Below are positions 8,521-18,018 of a stretch of 51,745 nucleotides of DNA, in pieces. Position 1 is the first letter of the stretch, and each line of letters opens with the position of its first letter. The stretch comes from CAYLRY01 sp964386535 (GTDB taxonomy: Bacteria; Chloroflexota; Dehalococcoidia; Dehalococcoidales; UBA3254). Made by a program: the position numbers and the translations under genes. The notes beneath the pieces are model-generated. The model saw only the letters and a list, made by a program, of their open reading frames with translations. It was not told where the DNA came from and did no database searches. Where the stretch lies: contig CAYLRY010000018.1 in NCBI GenBank assembly GCA_964386535.1, positions 1 through 51,745 of the forward strand, read 5' to 3'.

Positions 8521-9807
8521 ATGGCCACAATAAAATCAATTCGCGCCAGAGAAATCCTGGATTCCAGAGGCAACCCAACTGTTGAAACGGAGGTAGAGCT
8601 TTCAGATGGTTCCAGGGGAATTGCGGCTGTACCTTCAGGCGCTAGTACTGGTAAATATGAAGCTGTAGAACTGAGGGATAATGATAAGACCCGTTATAAC
8701 GGCCTTGGCGTATTGAATGCTGTCTCTAATGTATGCCAGCACATAGCTCCGGCTATTATACAAATGGAGGCAATAGACCAGATTGCTATTGATCAGACCA
8801 TGATTAAGCTGGATGCCAGTTCGAACAAATCCAATCTGGGCGCTAACGCTATTCTGGGAGTATCTCTAGCAACAGCCAGGGCAGCAGCGGCTTCCCTGCA
8901 TACTCCATTTTATCGCTATCTGGGCGGGGTTGGAGCTTGTACTTTACCCGTACCTATGATGAACATACTTAATGGCGGCAAACACGCCGCTAATTCCACT
9001 GATTTCCAGGAATTCATGATTGTACCAGCCGGTGCAGATAGTTTCAGTCATGCGCTTAAAATGTGTGTGGAAATTTATCAACAACTAAAAAAAGTACTGA
9101 AAGAAAAAGGCTACAATACAAATGTGGGTGATGAGGGAGGTTTTGCCCCTTCTCTGGAGTCCAACAGTCAGGCAGTTGAGGCTATTCTGGTTGCTATTGA
9201 AAAAGCCGGATACTTGCCGGCTAAGGACTGTTTTATCGCTCTTGATCCAGCCTCCAGCGAGTTTTTCAACAACGGTCTATATGACCTGGAAAAAGAAGGA
9301 GAATCTTTTAATAGAGAGGAAATGGTCGACTATTATTTTAAATGGGTCTCCAAGTATCCCATCATCAGCATTGAAGACGGTATGGCTGAAGATGATTGGG
9401 ATGGCTGGCAGATGCTTACTCAAAAAGTTGGCCACAAGGTCCAAATAGTCGGAGATGATCTTTACGCAACAAATGTAAAACGTCTTGCAAAAGGCCTCCA
9501 ATTAAAAGCCTCCAACTCTATATTGATCAAACTTAATCAAATCGGCACTTTAACTGAAACCCTGGCTGCCATTCAGATGGCTCAGTTAAATAACTGGACT
9601 ACGGTTATCAGTCACCGTTCTGGAGAAACAGATGATACTACCATTGCCGATCTTTCCGTAGCCATGAATACAGGCTTTATTAAAACCGGCGCCCCCTGCC
9701 GTTTTGAACGTATTGCTAAATATAACCGGCTACTTCAGATAGAACAGGAACTGGGCCCTGCCGCAAAATACGCCGGAATGCAAGCTTTTCATAACATAAA
9801 TCACTAA
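8521..9807 (+). CDS. eno: Enolase (phosphopyruvate hydratase)
   Basis: A 428-residue full-length enolase interconverting 2-phosphoglycerate and phosphoenolpyruvate. Hallmarks are the N-terminal ARxILDSRGNPT segment, the GASTG loop, the Mg-binding acidic residues, SIEDGMAEDDW, the KLNQIGT catalytic-lysine motif and SHRSGE. The start is fixed by AAGGAGG seven bases upstream. It appears to be a single-gene unit following the two-component pair. A TATAAT at 8443-8448 may belong to its promoter but its -35 is poor. Glycolysis/gluconeogenesis is also represented in the window by GAPDH at 12.7 kb. Confidence 0.98.
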   Translation: MATIKSIRAREILDSRGNPTVETEVELSDGSRGIAAVPSGASTGKYEAVELRDNDKTRYNGLGVLNAVSNVCQHIAPAIIQMEAIDQIAIDQTMIKLDASSNKSNLGANAILGVSLATARAAAASLHTPFYRYLGGVGACTLPVPMMNILNGGKHAANSTDFQEFMIVPAGADSFSHALKMCVEIYQQLKKVLKEKGYNTNVGDEGGFAPSLESNSQAVEAILVAIEKAGYLPAKDCFIALDPASSEFFNNGLYDLEKEGESFNREEMVDYYFKWVSKYPIISIEDGMAEDDWDGWQMLTQKVGHKVQIVGDDLYATNVKRLAKGLQLKASNSILIKLNQIGTLTETLAAIQMAQLNNWTTVISHRSGETDDTTIADLSVAMNTGFIKTGAPCRFERIAKYNRLLQIEQELGPAAKYAGMQAFHNINH

Positions 9808-9961
9808 TCAAATGACCTGGAAGTTAAAGTGATGATAATGCAGCTATATTATTATGACTCTCTGAGTTGTTTCGCGGCGAATCCGGAACCTAAAGAGAAA
9901 GGAAAACGGGATCTTGATTATTACTATATATGGTAATAATTGATAAAAAATAAGTATAATC

Positions 9962-10960
9962 ATGAAAGAAATATTACCCGGCTTATATCAAATCGTATTG
10001 ACCCTCTCCGGTTTTAACCCTGGTTCAATCAACCTGTATCTTATCCGTGACAACAACGGATATGCGCTGTTTGATACCGGCTGGGATATGCCAGCAGCAG
10101 TTGCTTCCTTGAAAGAGCAACTGACAACTGCAGGTATTAACTACACAGATATAAAACGCGTTTTCGTAACTCATTGTCATGTGGATCACCTGGGTATGAT
10201 TGGCAGATTGAAACAATCACATAATGCCACCATTTGTCTGCATGAGGGTGAGACCGAGTTGATCCGTTTACGCTTCACTAACGGAGACCAGTTCATACCC
10301 ATGACAGATAAATTTTTGTTAACTCACGGCGTTCCACCGTACGAACTGACCCCTCCCGAGTTTCAAATACCGGCTATTCCTTATCTTGCTGATGCGGATA
10401 TCCTCCTGAAAGGTGGTGAGGAAATTAAGGTCGGCAGGTATTGTCTAAAGGTCATCAATACACCTGGACATACCCCAGGACATACTTCATTTTACGAACC
10501 GCAATATAAATTTATTATTTCAGGTGATGTACTGCTTCCAACAATTGCGACTAATGCAGCTTTACATGTCCAGCAAATCCAGAACCCCCTGAGGAAATAC
10601 CTGAATTCCATCCTGGCTTTGAAAGAGCTGGATATAGATCTGGTTCTACCCGGACATGAGTACATATTTTCCAATTACAAGCAACGGATCGACGAACTGG
10701 TTTTACATCATCAAAAAAAAGATGAGGGGATCTGGCAAGCCTTTACCAACAAAGAACCCCATACTGCTTATGAGGTGTCTAAGGAGCTTTTCTGGTCACT
10801 CAAAGCCCGTAATATCGCTTTTCCGCACCTCTCCGGTTGGGATAAACGCTTTGCCGTTTTACAGACCATCGCACATCTGGAAGAGCTTACTTATGACGGA
10901 CGTATGGCCCGCTTCTCATCAAACAATATATTCTACTATCAACCCTTATCAATCGCCTGA
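9962..10960 (+). CDS. Metallo-beta-lactamase-fold hydrolase
   Basis: A 332-residue protein with the HxHxDH zinc motif (THCHVDHLGMIG, about residues 64-75), a second-sphere histidine in INTPGHTPGHTSFY, a metal-bridging Asp in IISGDVLL and a final His in LPGHEYIF. The domain order matches glyoxalase-II-like and related MBL-fold hydrolases, followed by a C-terminal helical extension of the kind seen in LACTB2-like proteins (about residues 240-332). The substrate cannot be told from sequence. The ATG has a weak ribosome site. It lies 150 bp after enolase, without evidence for co-transcription. Confidence 0.9.
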   Translation: MKEILPGLYQIVLTLSGFNPGSINLYLIRDNNGYALFDTGWDMPAAVASLKEQLTTAGINYTDIKRVFVTHCHVDHLGMIGRLKQSHNATICLHEGETELIRLRFTNGDQFIPMTDKFLLTHGVPPYELTPPEFQIPAIPYLADADILLKGGEEIKVGRYCLKVINTPGHTPGHTSFYEPQYKFIISGDVLLPTIATNAALHVQQIQNPLRKYLNSILALKELDIDLVLPGHEYIFSNYKQRIDELVLHHQKKDEGIWQAFTNKEPHTAYEVSKELFWSLKARNIAFPHLSGWDKRFAVLQTIAHLEELTYDGRMARFSSNNIFYYQPLSIA

Positions 10961-11145
10961 TATTACCATTGAAAACATGCGCTATTCGGTTAACTCAACT
11001 CTGAAGCTATGTATGTAGCTTTTATTAAAAAATAGGGCAACTCAGGTCAGATATATATAAGATAGATAATATCGATTAAAATAATAATTGAAATTATTAA
11101 AGACATTATTAATCAGAGACTCTGCTGGACCGGGAAATTATTATG

Positions 11146-12405
11146 TCAATTACCTACATCGAGCTTGGGAAGTCTGGTAAAAAATACTAACGTTAAACTT
11201 AAAATATAAAAAATTATAAAAATTATCAGGGCCAGGTTATAATTTCCAGTGATGTCATGCACATATCCCGTGAATGTGGGCCCAATGAGTTGAGAGGTAA
11301 CGGTGAAAAGAGAAAAAATACCTAGCATTTTCCCGGTAACGGATTTATCAAATAAAGTGGCGACTAAAACCGGTAGCAAAGCAACTACCCCACATTCCCA
11401 GAAACCCCAAAATCCAATAAACAGCCATGCTCCGGTTGATGGTTCTGCTATAAATAAAGGTAATATGGAGACAGCCGCCAGGGCTAAAGCCAGCATCATA
11501 ACATGCCTGACCGTAAATCTATCTGATAAATAACCCAAGACTATCTTGCCGCTTAAACTGAATAGACCCAGCATCCCCATCATCATACCCGCAGTCATTA
11601 CTGTAATGCCTTTATCGGTAAATAATGAAAAACCATGCTGGAAAAAAGCGCCATGTCCGAAAAGATATAAGACCTGCAACATCGCCACCAGCCAGAAGTT
11701 AGGCATTCTCAAAATAACCTTTAAATTCCAGGAATAAGTATGTTCGGGAGTTATCTTTTTGTCCATTACAATTTTAGGCGCGGTAACCGTTTCAGATGAT
11801 TTAGTAGCTGAAGACAGACCCAAATTGTCTGGTCTGGGTTTAGCTATTAAAACGGCTGTCGGTATCATAACCAAACAAGTCAGTATACCCTCTATTCCCC
11901 AGGATACCCTCCAACCCAGATTTGAGATAAGGTAGGTGGTCAGGGGTGATAAAAGCAATCCCCCCATACCCTGTCCGGCAGTGGCGATTCCCATCGCAAA
12001 GCCTTTTTTTTCGGAGAACCAGTTGGCAACCATGGTCATTACCGGTATTGAGACAAAACCGACCCTGAAAACCGCCAGCAAGGAGAACATAATAAAAGCC
12101 TGGGGTAAATTGTTAACCCTGCCTATCAGGATCAGACAAATTCCCGTAGCCAGGGCGCTGAACGCCATTACCCATTTTGATCCATGCTTATCTACAAAAT
12201 ACCCCACGAATGGACTTATTGCAGCAGCTAAAATGTTGCCTATTGATATAGAGAGAGATAGATCACCCCGGGTCCAACCCAGGTCGCTGAACATGGCTTG
12301 AAAAAAGATGCTGGTGGCATAGGCCGAAATCCCTATGCCCATAAATTGAGCCAGAAAACCTAAAATTACTATCCACCATCCATAATATAAAATAATTTTA
12401 TGCAT
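11146..12405 (-). CDS. MFS transporter, oxalate/formate antiporter or monocarboxylate-like
   Basis: A 419-residue, strongly hydrophobic protein with about 12 membrane segments. It begins YYGWWIVILGFLAQFMGIG, typical of the OFA/monocarboxylate branch of the major facilitator superfamily. A central cytoplasmic loop lies near residues 195-225. Conserved loop motifs such as GYFVDKHGSKW and LGYLSDRFTVRHVM fit the MFS A-type signatures. Members move small carboxylates across the cytoplasmic membrane. It converges with the MBL-fold gene on one side and is divergent from GAPDH on the other. The substrate is unassigned. Confidence 0.88.
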   Translation of the reverse strand: MHKIILYYGWWIVILGFLAQFMGIGISAYATSIFFQAMFSDLGWTRGDLSLSISIGNILAAAISPFVGYFVDKHGSKWVMAFSALATGICLILIGRVNNLPQAFIMFSLLAVFRVGFVSIPVMTMVANWFSEKKGFAMGIATAGQGMGGLLLSPLTTYLISNLGWRVSWGIEGILTCLVMIPTAVLIAKPRPDNLGLSSATKSSETVTAPKIVMDKKITPEHTYSWNLKVILRMPNFWLVAMLQVLYLFGHGAFFQHGFSLFTDKGITVMTAGMMMGMLGLFSLSGKIVLGYLSDRFTVRHVMMLALALAAVSILPLFIAEPSTGAWLFIGFWGFWECGVVALLPVLVATLFDKSVTGKMLGIFSLFTVTSQLIGPTFTGYVHDITGNYNLALIIFIIFYILSLTLVFFTRLPKLDVGN

Positions 12406-12703
12406 AAATTTTTCATTAAATACTTAAATTAAAATAATTATATTAACATGCAACTAATTCGGCTCCATTTTGTTTATTTTATTTATTGGTTGCCAGCTCA
12501 TGCCGCCAATTGAACACTACCACTTTTACTCAACAAAAAGATAATTAGATTTAAAACAGTTTACTCAATAAGTGGGCATTTAACAATAATACAGTTTTGT
12601 TTCTTCACAAACGATATTGCAGGCTGCCATACATAATGCCATAATGTAAACAATAAATATTTTATTGACTTAATTAAGTGGTATATATTAGGAGGATAAT
12701 AAT
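12406..12703. other. AT-rich divergent intergenic region upstream of GAPDH
   Basis: About 300 bp between the leftward MFS start and the rightward GAPDH start. It carries the candidate GAPDH promoter listed separately and a short CATAATG direct repeat near 12631-12646. No gene is seen. Confidence 0.5.
12617..12645 (+). promoter_or_regulatory. Candidate sigma-70 promoter for GAPDH
   Basis: TTGCAG, a 17-base spacer and CATAAT (5 of 6 to consensus) give a plausible promoter whose transcript would begin about 50 bases before the GAPDH start. Confidence 0.4.
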
Positions 12704-13717
12704 ATGATTACCAGAGTTGGTATAAATGGTTTCGGACGGGTTGGCAGACTAACCCTGAGAGCAATAAATCAGTATCATCGCGGGGAACTGGAAGTAGTGG
12801 CTATAAATGACCTTACTGATACCAAGACCAATGCACACCTGTTTAAATGGGATTCCAGTTATGGATCATATCCTGGTGATGTCGAAGCTATGGAAAACTC
12901 CATCCTGGTTGATGGTAAAGAAATCAAAGTCATGACTGAACGTGAACCGTTTAATATTAAATGGGGGGATCTGGGCGTTAAAATAGTCATTGAATCCACC
13001 GGGCTTTTCACTGATGCCGCCAAAGCAGCGGCTCATATAAAAGCCGGTGCCAAAAAAGTAATAATTTCCGCTCCGGCTAAGGAGGAGGATGTCACTATTG
13101 TACTTGGCGTCAATGAAGCTAAGTATGATGCCAAGAAGCACAACATTATCTCAAATGCTTCTTGCACTACTAACTGCCTGGCACCGGTAGCCAAGGTAAT
13201 GCATCAAAACTTCGGCATCATAAAAGGTCTGATGACCACTATTCATTCTTACACCAATGACCAGCGTATACTTGACCAGCAGCATAAAGACCTGCGCCGG
13301 GCCCGCTCAGCTTCTCTGAGTCTGATACCCACTTCAACAGGGGCTGCCAAGGCTATCTCTTCCGTCTTGCCAGAACTGAAAGGTAGATTACATGGATTGG
13401 CCATTCGCGTCCCTACCCCTACAGTCTCAGTAGTCGATCTAGTAGCACACCTTGAGAAAGATGCCACCTCAGAACAGGTCAATGCGGCTTTAAAAGCCGC
13501 TGCTGAAGGGCCTATGAAAGGGATACTGGCTTATTGTACCGACGAACTGGTCAGCATAGATTTTAAAGGTAATAGTGCCAGTTCTATTGTTGATGCTTTG
13601 AGTACCATGGCTATTGGGGGAAATTTGGTTAAGATTGTTGCCTGGTATGACAACGAATGGGGTTATAGCTGCCGTCTATCTGATTTAACTGCCTTTGTAG
13701 CCAATAAAGGTCTCTAA
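12704..13717 (+). CDS. gap: Glyceraldehyde-3-phosphate dehydrogenase, type I
   Basis: A 337-residue NAD(P)-dependent GAPDH. It starts with the VGINGFGRVGRL nucleotide-binding motif. The catalytic cysteine is in SNASCTTNCLAP, followed by the histidine in TTIHSYTNDQ, and the C-terminal WYDNEWGYS is present. The start has a clean AGGAGG site. It catalyses the phosphorylating oxidation of glyceraldehyde-3-phosphate in glycolysis, or the reverse. It is a monocistronic unit bounded by its own promoter and a strong terminator, with no pgk or tpiA beside it in this window. Confidence 0.97.
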   Translation: MITRVGINGFGRVGRLTLRAINQYHRGELEVVAINDLTDTKTNAHLFKWDSSYGSYPGDVEAMENSILVDGKEIKVMTEREPFNIKWGDLGVKIVIESTGLFTDAAKAAAHIKAGAKKVIISAPAKEEDVTIVLGVNEAKYDAKKHNIISNASCTTNCLAPVAKVMHQNFGIIKGLMTTIHSYTNDQRILDQQHKDLRRARSASLSLIPTSTGAAKAISSVLPELKGRLHGLAIRVPTPTVSVVDLVAHLEKDATSEQVNAALKAAAEGPMKGILAYCTDELVSIDFKGNSASSIVDALSTMAIGGNLVKIVAWYDNEWGYSCRLSDLTAFVANKGL

Positions 13718-13740
13718 TCTCAGTGTTTGAAAAATAGCGC

Positions 13741-13786
13741 AATGGGGAATGGACTTTTATTTCGTGCATTCCCCATTTTTCGTTTT
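13741..13786 (+). terminator. Rho-independent terminator after GAPDH
   Basis: A perfect 11-bp inverted repeat, AATGGGGAATG at 13741-13751 and CATTCCCCATT at 13767-13777, with a 15-base loop, followed by a T-rich run (TTTCGTTTTT). Confidence 0.88.
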
Positions 13787-13831
13787 TAAGACGTTTTTCT
13801 TTATTAAAATTTTCGATTTCCCTCATCCTCC

Positions 13832-13861
13832 TTTACCTTATCTCTTTGAACACGCTATAAT
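13832..13861 (+). promoter_or_regulatory. Candidate promoter for lysS-serS
   Basis: TTTACC, an 18-base spacer and a perfect TATAAT at 13856-13861, placed after the GAPDH terminator and about 80 bases before lysS. I saw no T-box-like specifier structure in the leader. Confidence 0.45.
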
Positions 13862-13941
13862 TATCAGGTACTAAAGAGTGTATTTACCGGTAAGAAAACC
13901 ACCAACCGTATTCACCGGTTCTTGAAAGGAAAATAAGTCGC

Positions 13942-15423
13942 ATGTCGCCTTCAATCGATAACATTAATCAGCAAAAACTGGAAAAGATGGCTTCCCTGCG
14001 AGCAGCCGGAATTGAACCATTTCCTTACGGATATCATCGCACCCATACCACCCGTGAGGCGCTTATGCTGGTTGAACAAAACAGGGAGAATCTATCCTCT
14101 ATGATAATCAGAGTTAATGTAGCCGGACGTATTATATCCAAGCGAGGAATGGGAAAGACCGCCTTTATGGATGTACGTGACGGCAGCGGCAAAATTCAAC
14201 TCTTTTTTCGTATTAACAACCTGGGCGATAAATATAATATCGTCAGGAATATTGACGTTGGCGATATTGTTGGGGCTCAGGGCAAGCTCTTTTTAACCCG
14301 CACCGGAGAACCAACTGTGGAAGTTGATGACTTCAGCCTTTTAGCTAAAGCGATCCAGCCTCTACCTGAAAAATGGCACGGGTTAGTAGATGTGGAAAAA
14401 CGCTATCGCCAGCGTTACCTTGATCTGATTTCAAATCCTGAAGTAAAAAGAACTTTTGAAATACGCTGCAATACCATCAGCGCCATCCGTGAGTTTTTAA
14501 ATAATCGCGGTTTCCTGGAAGTTGAAACTCCAATCCTCCAATCGCAGGCTGGTGGTGCAACCGCCCGTCCTTTCATTACCCATTACAATGCCCTGGATAG
14601 CGATTTTTATCTTCGTATAGCACTTGAACTGCATTTAAAGCGCCTTATTATTGGCGGTTTCGATAAAGTATATGAAATGGGACACGTATTCCGCAACGAA
14701 GGCATTGATTTTAAGCATAACCCTGAATATACCCTTTTAGAGACTTATGAAGCTTATGTGGATTATCAGGACGTTATGAAAATGGTAGAGGAAATGGTTT
14801 CCACAGTCTGCCAGAATGTTCTGGGAACCATGAAGCTTGAATATAATGGAAAAGAGATCGACCTAACGCCGCCCTGGCAGCGAATTACTATGCGAGATGC
14901 TGTAATTAAATATTCAGGCATTGATTTTGAACAATTTCCGGATACCGCTTCTTTGAGAGAAGAAATGCTTCGTAAAAATATGCAATTTGATGCAGGCAAA
15001 GAGCGGGGAAAGTTAATCGATGAACTGGTTTCTACCTATGTTGATCCTCACCTAATCCAGCCGACTTTTCTGTACGATTACCCGATCGAAATGTCTCCCC
15101 TGGCAAAAAAGAAACCGGGCAGTAACCATCTGGTGGAGCGTTTTGAACCATATATTGCCGGTATGGAAATAGGGAATGCCTTTACTGAGCTGAATGATCC
15201 TATCGACCAGCGGCAGCGTTTTATCAAACAAATGGAAGAGCGTGCTCGGGGAGATGATGAGGCGCAGAAGATGGATGAGGATTTTTTACTAGCTATGGAG
15301 CACGGGATGCCACCTACCGGTGGACTGGGTATTGGTATCGACCGGCTGATTATGTTGTTTACCAATAATACCTCTATACGTGAAGTTATTCTCTTCCCGG
15401 CGCAAAAAGAAAAGGACGATTAG
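13942..15423 (+). CDS. lysS: Lysyl-tRNA synthetase, class II
   Basis: A 493-residue class II synthetase with an N-terminal OB-fold anticodon-binding domain (about 55-165, containing GRIISKRGMGKTAFMDVRDGSG). Catalytic motif 2 is seen in YEMGHVFRNEGIDFKHNPEYT and motif 3 in GGLGIGIDRLIMLFT. It charges tRNA-Lys in the cytoplasm. The ATG has a GAAAGGA site. It is followed 9 bp later by serS, so the two are probably one transcript. Confidence 0.97.
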   Translation: MSPSIDNINQQKLEKMASLRAAGIEPFPYGYHRTHTTREALMLVEQNRENLSSMIIRVNVAGRIISKRGMGKTAFMDVRDGSGKIQLFFRINNLGDKYNIVRNIDVGDIVGAQGKLFLTRTGEPTVEVDDFSLLAKAIQPLPEKWHGLVDVEKRYRQRYLDLISNPEVKRTFEIRCNTISAIREFLNNRGFLEVETPILQSQAGGATARPFITHYNALDSDFYLRIALELHLKRLIIGGFDKVYEMGHVFRNEGIDFKHNPEYTLLETYEAYVDYQDVMKMVEEMVSTVCQNVLGTMKLEYNGKEIDLTPPWQRITMRDAVIKYSGIDFEQFPDTASLREEMLRKNMQFDAGKERGKLIDELVSTYVDPHLIQPTFLYDYPIEMSPLAKKKPGSNHLVERFEPYIAGMEIGNAFTELNDPIDQRQRFIKQMEERARGDDEAQKMDEDFLLAMEHGMPPTGGLGIGIDRLIMLFTNNTSIREVILFPAQKEKDD

Positions 15424-15432
15424 GAGCAGATT

Positions 15433-16659
15433 ATGCTGGATATAAAATTTATTCGTGATAATACCGAAAAAGTCCGTGAAGCTATTTCGCACCGCAAAGA
15501 CAACGCTCCGCTTGACGAGATTATTACTTTAGACCGCCAGCGCAGGCAGAAATTGACCGAACTAGAAAATCTCAGGCATGCCCGTAAGGGCGGAAAGATG
15601 TCTCCTGAAGAAGGCCGTAAACTGCGTGACCAGATCAGCAACCTCGAAACTGAGTCCAATGAGCTGGAGGAAAAGCTCTACGACCTGGTGCTCAGGGTAC
15701 CTAACATCCCAGATCCTTCTGTACCGGTGGGTAATACGGAAGAGGACAATGTGATCCTGCGTTCCTGGGGCGACCTGAGAAAGTTTGATTTCCAGCCGCT
15801 TCCTCACTGGGAACTGGGCGAGAAACTTGGCATTATTGATTTTGAGCGGGGTGTTAAGCTATCCGGTACCAGGTTTTATGTCCTTAACGGTTTGGGCGCC
15901 AGGTTACAAAGGGGATTAATCAGCTTTTTCCTGGATGTCCACACCCGTGAGCATGGCTATAAAGAAGTGTATTTGCCTTTTATGGTGAAAAGGGAAACCA
16001 TGCAGGCTTCCGGAAACCTACCAAAATTCGCTGATAATTTATATCGAGATATCGAAGGTGAGTTATGGTTTGTACCCACGGCAGAAGTGCCCATCACCAG
16101 CCTGCACAGCGGCGAAATTCTCTCCGCAGATATGCTGCCGCTGAATTATGTGGCCTATACAGCCTGTTTCCGCCGGGAAAAAATGTCAGCAGGTAAGGAT
16201 ACCCGCGGTATAAAACGGGGACATCAGTTTGATAAAGTTGAGATGTATAAACTGGTGGAACCTTCCACCTCAATGGCTGAACTTGAGAAATTGGTTCATG
16301 ATGCTGAAGATATTTGCCAGAAACTAAAATTGCCTTATCGAATCAAGCTGTTGAACACCTCAGATCTGGGATTTTCATCTCAAAAAACCTATGATATAGA
16401 AATGTGGGCTCCAGGTCAGGAAGAGTGGCTTGAAATCAGTTCCTGCTCTAACTGCGGCGATTTCCAGGCACGGAGAGCCAGTATCCGCTATCGTCCTGCA
16501 CCTGATGCAAAACCAGAATTTGTTCATACTTTGAATGGTTCCGGCTTAGCTCTGCCCAGGGTGTTAATTTCTGTTCTTGAAAACTATCAACAAGCCGATG
16601 GTTCCATAATAGTGCCGGATATTCTTCAACCTTATGTAGGTTGTGAGGTTATAAAATAG
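15433..16659 (+). CDS. serS: Seryl-tRNA synthetase
   Basis: A 408-residue class II synthetase. The N-terminal tRNA-binding coiled coil spans about residues 30-105 (charged helices around KLTELENLRHARKGGKM). The serine-binding core includes PTAEVPITSLH, the FRREKMSAGKDTRGIKRGHQF motif-2 region and a final GSGLALPRVLISVLENYQ motif 3. The start has a TAGGAG site spanning the lysS stop, so translation of the pair is probably linked. It converges with the exonuclease-like gene. Confidence 0.97.
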   Translation: MLDIKFIRDNTEKVREAISHRKDNAPLDEIITLDRQRRQKLTELENLRHARKGGKMSPEEGRKLRDQISNLETESNELEEKLYDLVLRVPNIPDPSVPVGNTEEDNVILRSWGDLRKFDFQPLPHWELGEKLGIIDFERGVKLSGTRFYVLNGLGARLQRGLISFFLDVHTREHGYKEVYLPFMVKRETMQASGNLPKFADNLYRDIEGELWFVPTAEVPITSLHSGEILSADMLPLNYVAYTACFRREKMSAGKDTRGIKRGHQFDKVEMYKLVEPSTSMAELEKLVHDAEDICQKLKLPYRIKLLNTSDLGFSSQKTYDIEMWAPGQEEWLEISSCSNCGDFQARRASIRYRPAPDAKPEFVHTLNGSGLALPRVLISVLENYQQADGSIIVPDILQPYVGCEVIK

Positions 16660-16666
16660 CAGGTTA

Positions 16667-16734
16667 AGGGGACCTCTTGAACGGTAATTTTACCTGATAC
16701 AACGTATCTGGTCTGCTAGGCAATGTCCCCTTTT
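16667..16734. repeat. Long imperfect inverted repeat between convergent genes (REP-like)
   Basis: AAGGGGAC near 16667 and GTCCCCTT near 16727 are inverted arms about 50 bases apart. Inside lies a second small hairpin (GATAC/GTATC). It overlaps the 3' end of the exonuclease-like gene. It may fold as a bidirectional terminator or be a REP-type mobile repeat. Confidence 0.4.
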
Positions 16735-17235
16735 CAGTAAGATGTCACGTTCCTTAAGCAGGCAGGCCCTGTTGTGAGCAATGGCTTTTTCGAATTCACC
16801 CTTGCTCCAGGCTTTCATGCACTCCAGCCCAATATCGAAAAACGGATCATCGTAGTTGGATATCTTCAGCAGCCTTACTGCATTCTTCTTGCTTTCAAAA
16901 GGTTCTCCCTGCAATTCACCGTCAAAAGCCACCTCTACTCCTATATGATTAAACCAGACGCCTCTCTCGAAACTGCAATTAAACGCATAATACGGCCTGG
17001 CCAGGGTTTTTATAATCTCCGGGGTCAGTTTCTTCAGTTCCTCAATTCCTGCTGCGTCCGTAGCACAATATATTTGGAGAGCATCTTTGTCAATATAGCC
17101 CAGGATGACCTGCCTTATATTTTTATATTGCCTTGAATCATATCTATATGATTTATCAAAGTCTCCAATCGTTTCAATATCTACAATAGTGCCCTCAAAA
17201 TTGATATCAAATTTTTCACGTAATTGTTTTATCAT
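16690..17235 (-). CDS. DEDD-type 3'-5' exonuclease / RNase H-like protein
   Basis: A 181-residue protein with a DxE exonuclease motif at D19-E21 (IVDIETIG), a second-motif segment YYAFNCSFERGVWF (about 102-115) in place of the usual HNGxxFD, and a C-terminal acidic segment around RACLLKERDILLKRGHC. This is the pattern of ribonuclease-H-like exonucleases such as the YprB family. Because the second motif is altered, activity is uncertain. It converges on serS and is divergent from the zinc-finger/LemA operon. Substrate and role are unknown. Confidence 0.6.
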   Translation of the reverse strand: MIKQLREKFDINFEGTIVDIETIGDFDKSYRYDSRQYKNIRQVILGYIDKDALQIYCATDAAGIEELKKLTPEIIKTLARPYYAFNCSFERGVWFNHIGVEVAFDGELQGEPFESKKNAVRLLKISNYDDPFFDIGLECMKAWSKGEFEKAIAHNRACLLKERDILLKRGHCLADQIRCIR

Positions 17236-17589
17236 GGCTTTGAACCTCTTCGAGTTATCTCAAAATGGTGATGATATATATTATAAAGATACTATAAACT
17301 GCCCGATCTGCCCCGTCAATTAGATTTTTATTTCCAATCAAAAACGGTCTACCGGTTTCCGGTTGTAAAACAGCCCATATTATTTCCGGATAAAAAATCT
17401 GCTACCCGTTTGGGCAGGTAAAAACTATTCTATTGTCCATCTCTCTTCTCTTTAAAAGCATGGTATATTGCCCATGAAACAGTAATTAAATATTCTCTGA
17501 ATAACATTGATATAATCACTATAAAAGCAGTTGACACGCTCAAGTATTTATCTTTACACTGTTATTAGATTAAAAAAGGATTTAAATAT
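17236..17589. other. Divergent intergenic region
   Basis: 354 bp without a gene. It holds the promoter at 17531-17560, a short CCGGT-containing repeat pair near 17350-17364, and a small CTGC/GCAG hairpin near 17399-17418. Confidence 0.4.
17531..17560 (+). promoter_or_regulatory. Sigma-70 promoter for zinc-finger/lemA/M48 operon
   Basis: A perfect TTGACA at 17531-17536, an 18-base spacer and TACACT at 17555-17560, about 30 bases before the first gene of the operon. Confidence 0.55.
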
Positions 17590-18006
17590 ATGAGATGCCC
17601 GCTGGATAAACACGATATGATCGTAGTAGAGTATAAAAAGATCGAGCTTGACTATTGTCTGGAATGTTCAGGAGTCTGGTTTGATAGCGGAGAACTGGAC
17701 CTGCTTATGAGCACTTTAAGTTCTCTGGAAAAGCAGGCAAATAGCAATCCGGTTCCTCCTGAAAAAGCAGAGGTTCATGAAGCCAAACGAAATTGTCCTG
17801 TCTGTGGCAAGAAAATGGATAAGATATGGCTGGGAAAATCACCACGGGTATTAGTTGATAGTTGTTCGCTGGGGGATGGTCTTTGGTTCGACGGCGGAGA
17901 ATTACAGCAGGTTCTCAATCAGGCAATATCACGCGCAGGTACCGAAAACATCATCTCTTTTCTAGGAGAAGTGTTCCCGGTTAATCTAAAGGAAAGAAGG
18001 AAGTAA
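17590..18006 (+). CDS. Tandem zf-TFIIB-type zinc-finger protein
   Basis: A 138-residue protein with two copies of the zf-TFIIB module. The first runs from residue 1 (MRCPLD) to YCLECSGVWFDSGELDLL. The second starts NCPVCGKKM and ends DSCSLGDGLWFDGGELQQVL. In the second copy the distal CxxC has become CxxG, so that site has lost a ligand. Function is unknown. It is first in a tightly spaced operon (12 bp to lemA), which suggests a role in membrane protein quality control alongside LemA and the M48 protease. Confidence 0.8.
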   Translation: MRCPLDKHDMIVVEYKKIELDYCLECSGVWFDSGELDLLMSTLSSLEKQANSNPVPPEKAEVHEAKRNCPVCGKKMDKIWLGKSPRVLVDSCSLGDGLWFDGGELQQVLNQAISRAGTENIISFLGEVFPVNLKERRK

Positions 18007-18018
18007 AGGAGGTTCATA

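Noticed and set aside
9955..9960. TATAAT immediately before the MBL-fold ATG, possible leaderless promoter
   Set aside because: No -35 at proper distance and the start point would fall inside the gene.
13862..13941. T-box leader for lysS
   Set aside because: The leader is too short and no specifier or T-box-like sequence was seen.
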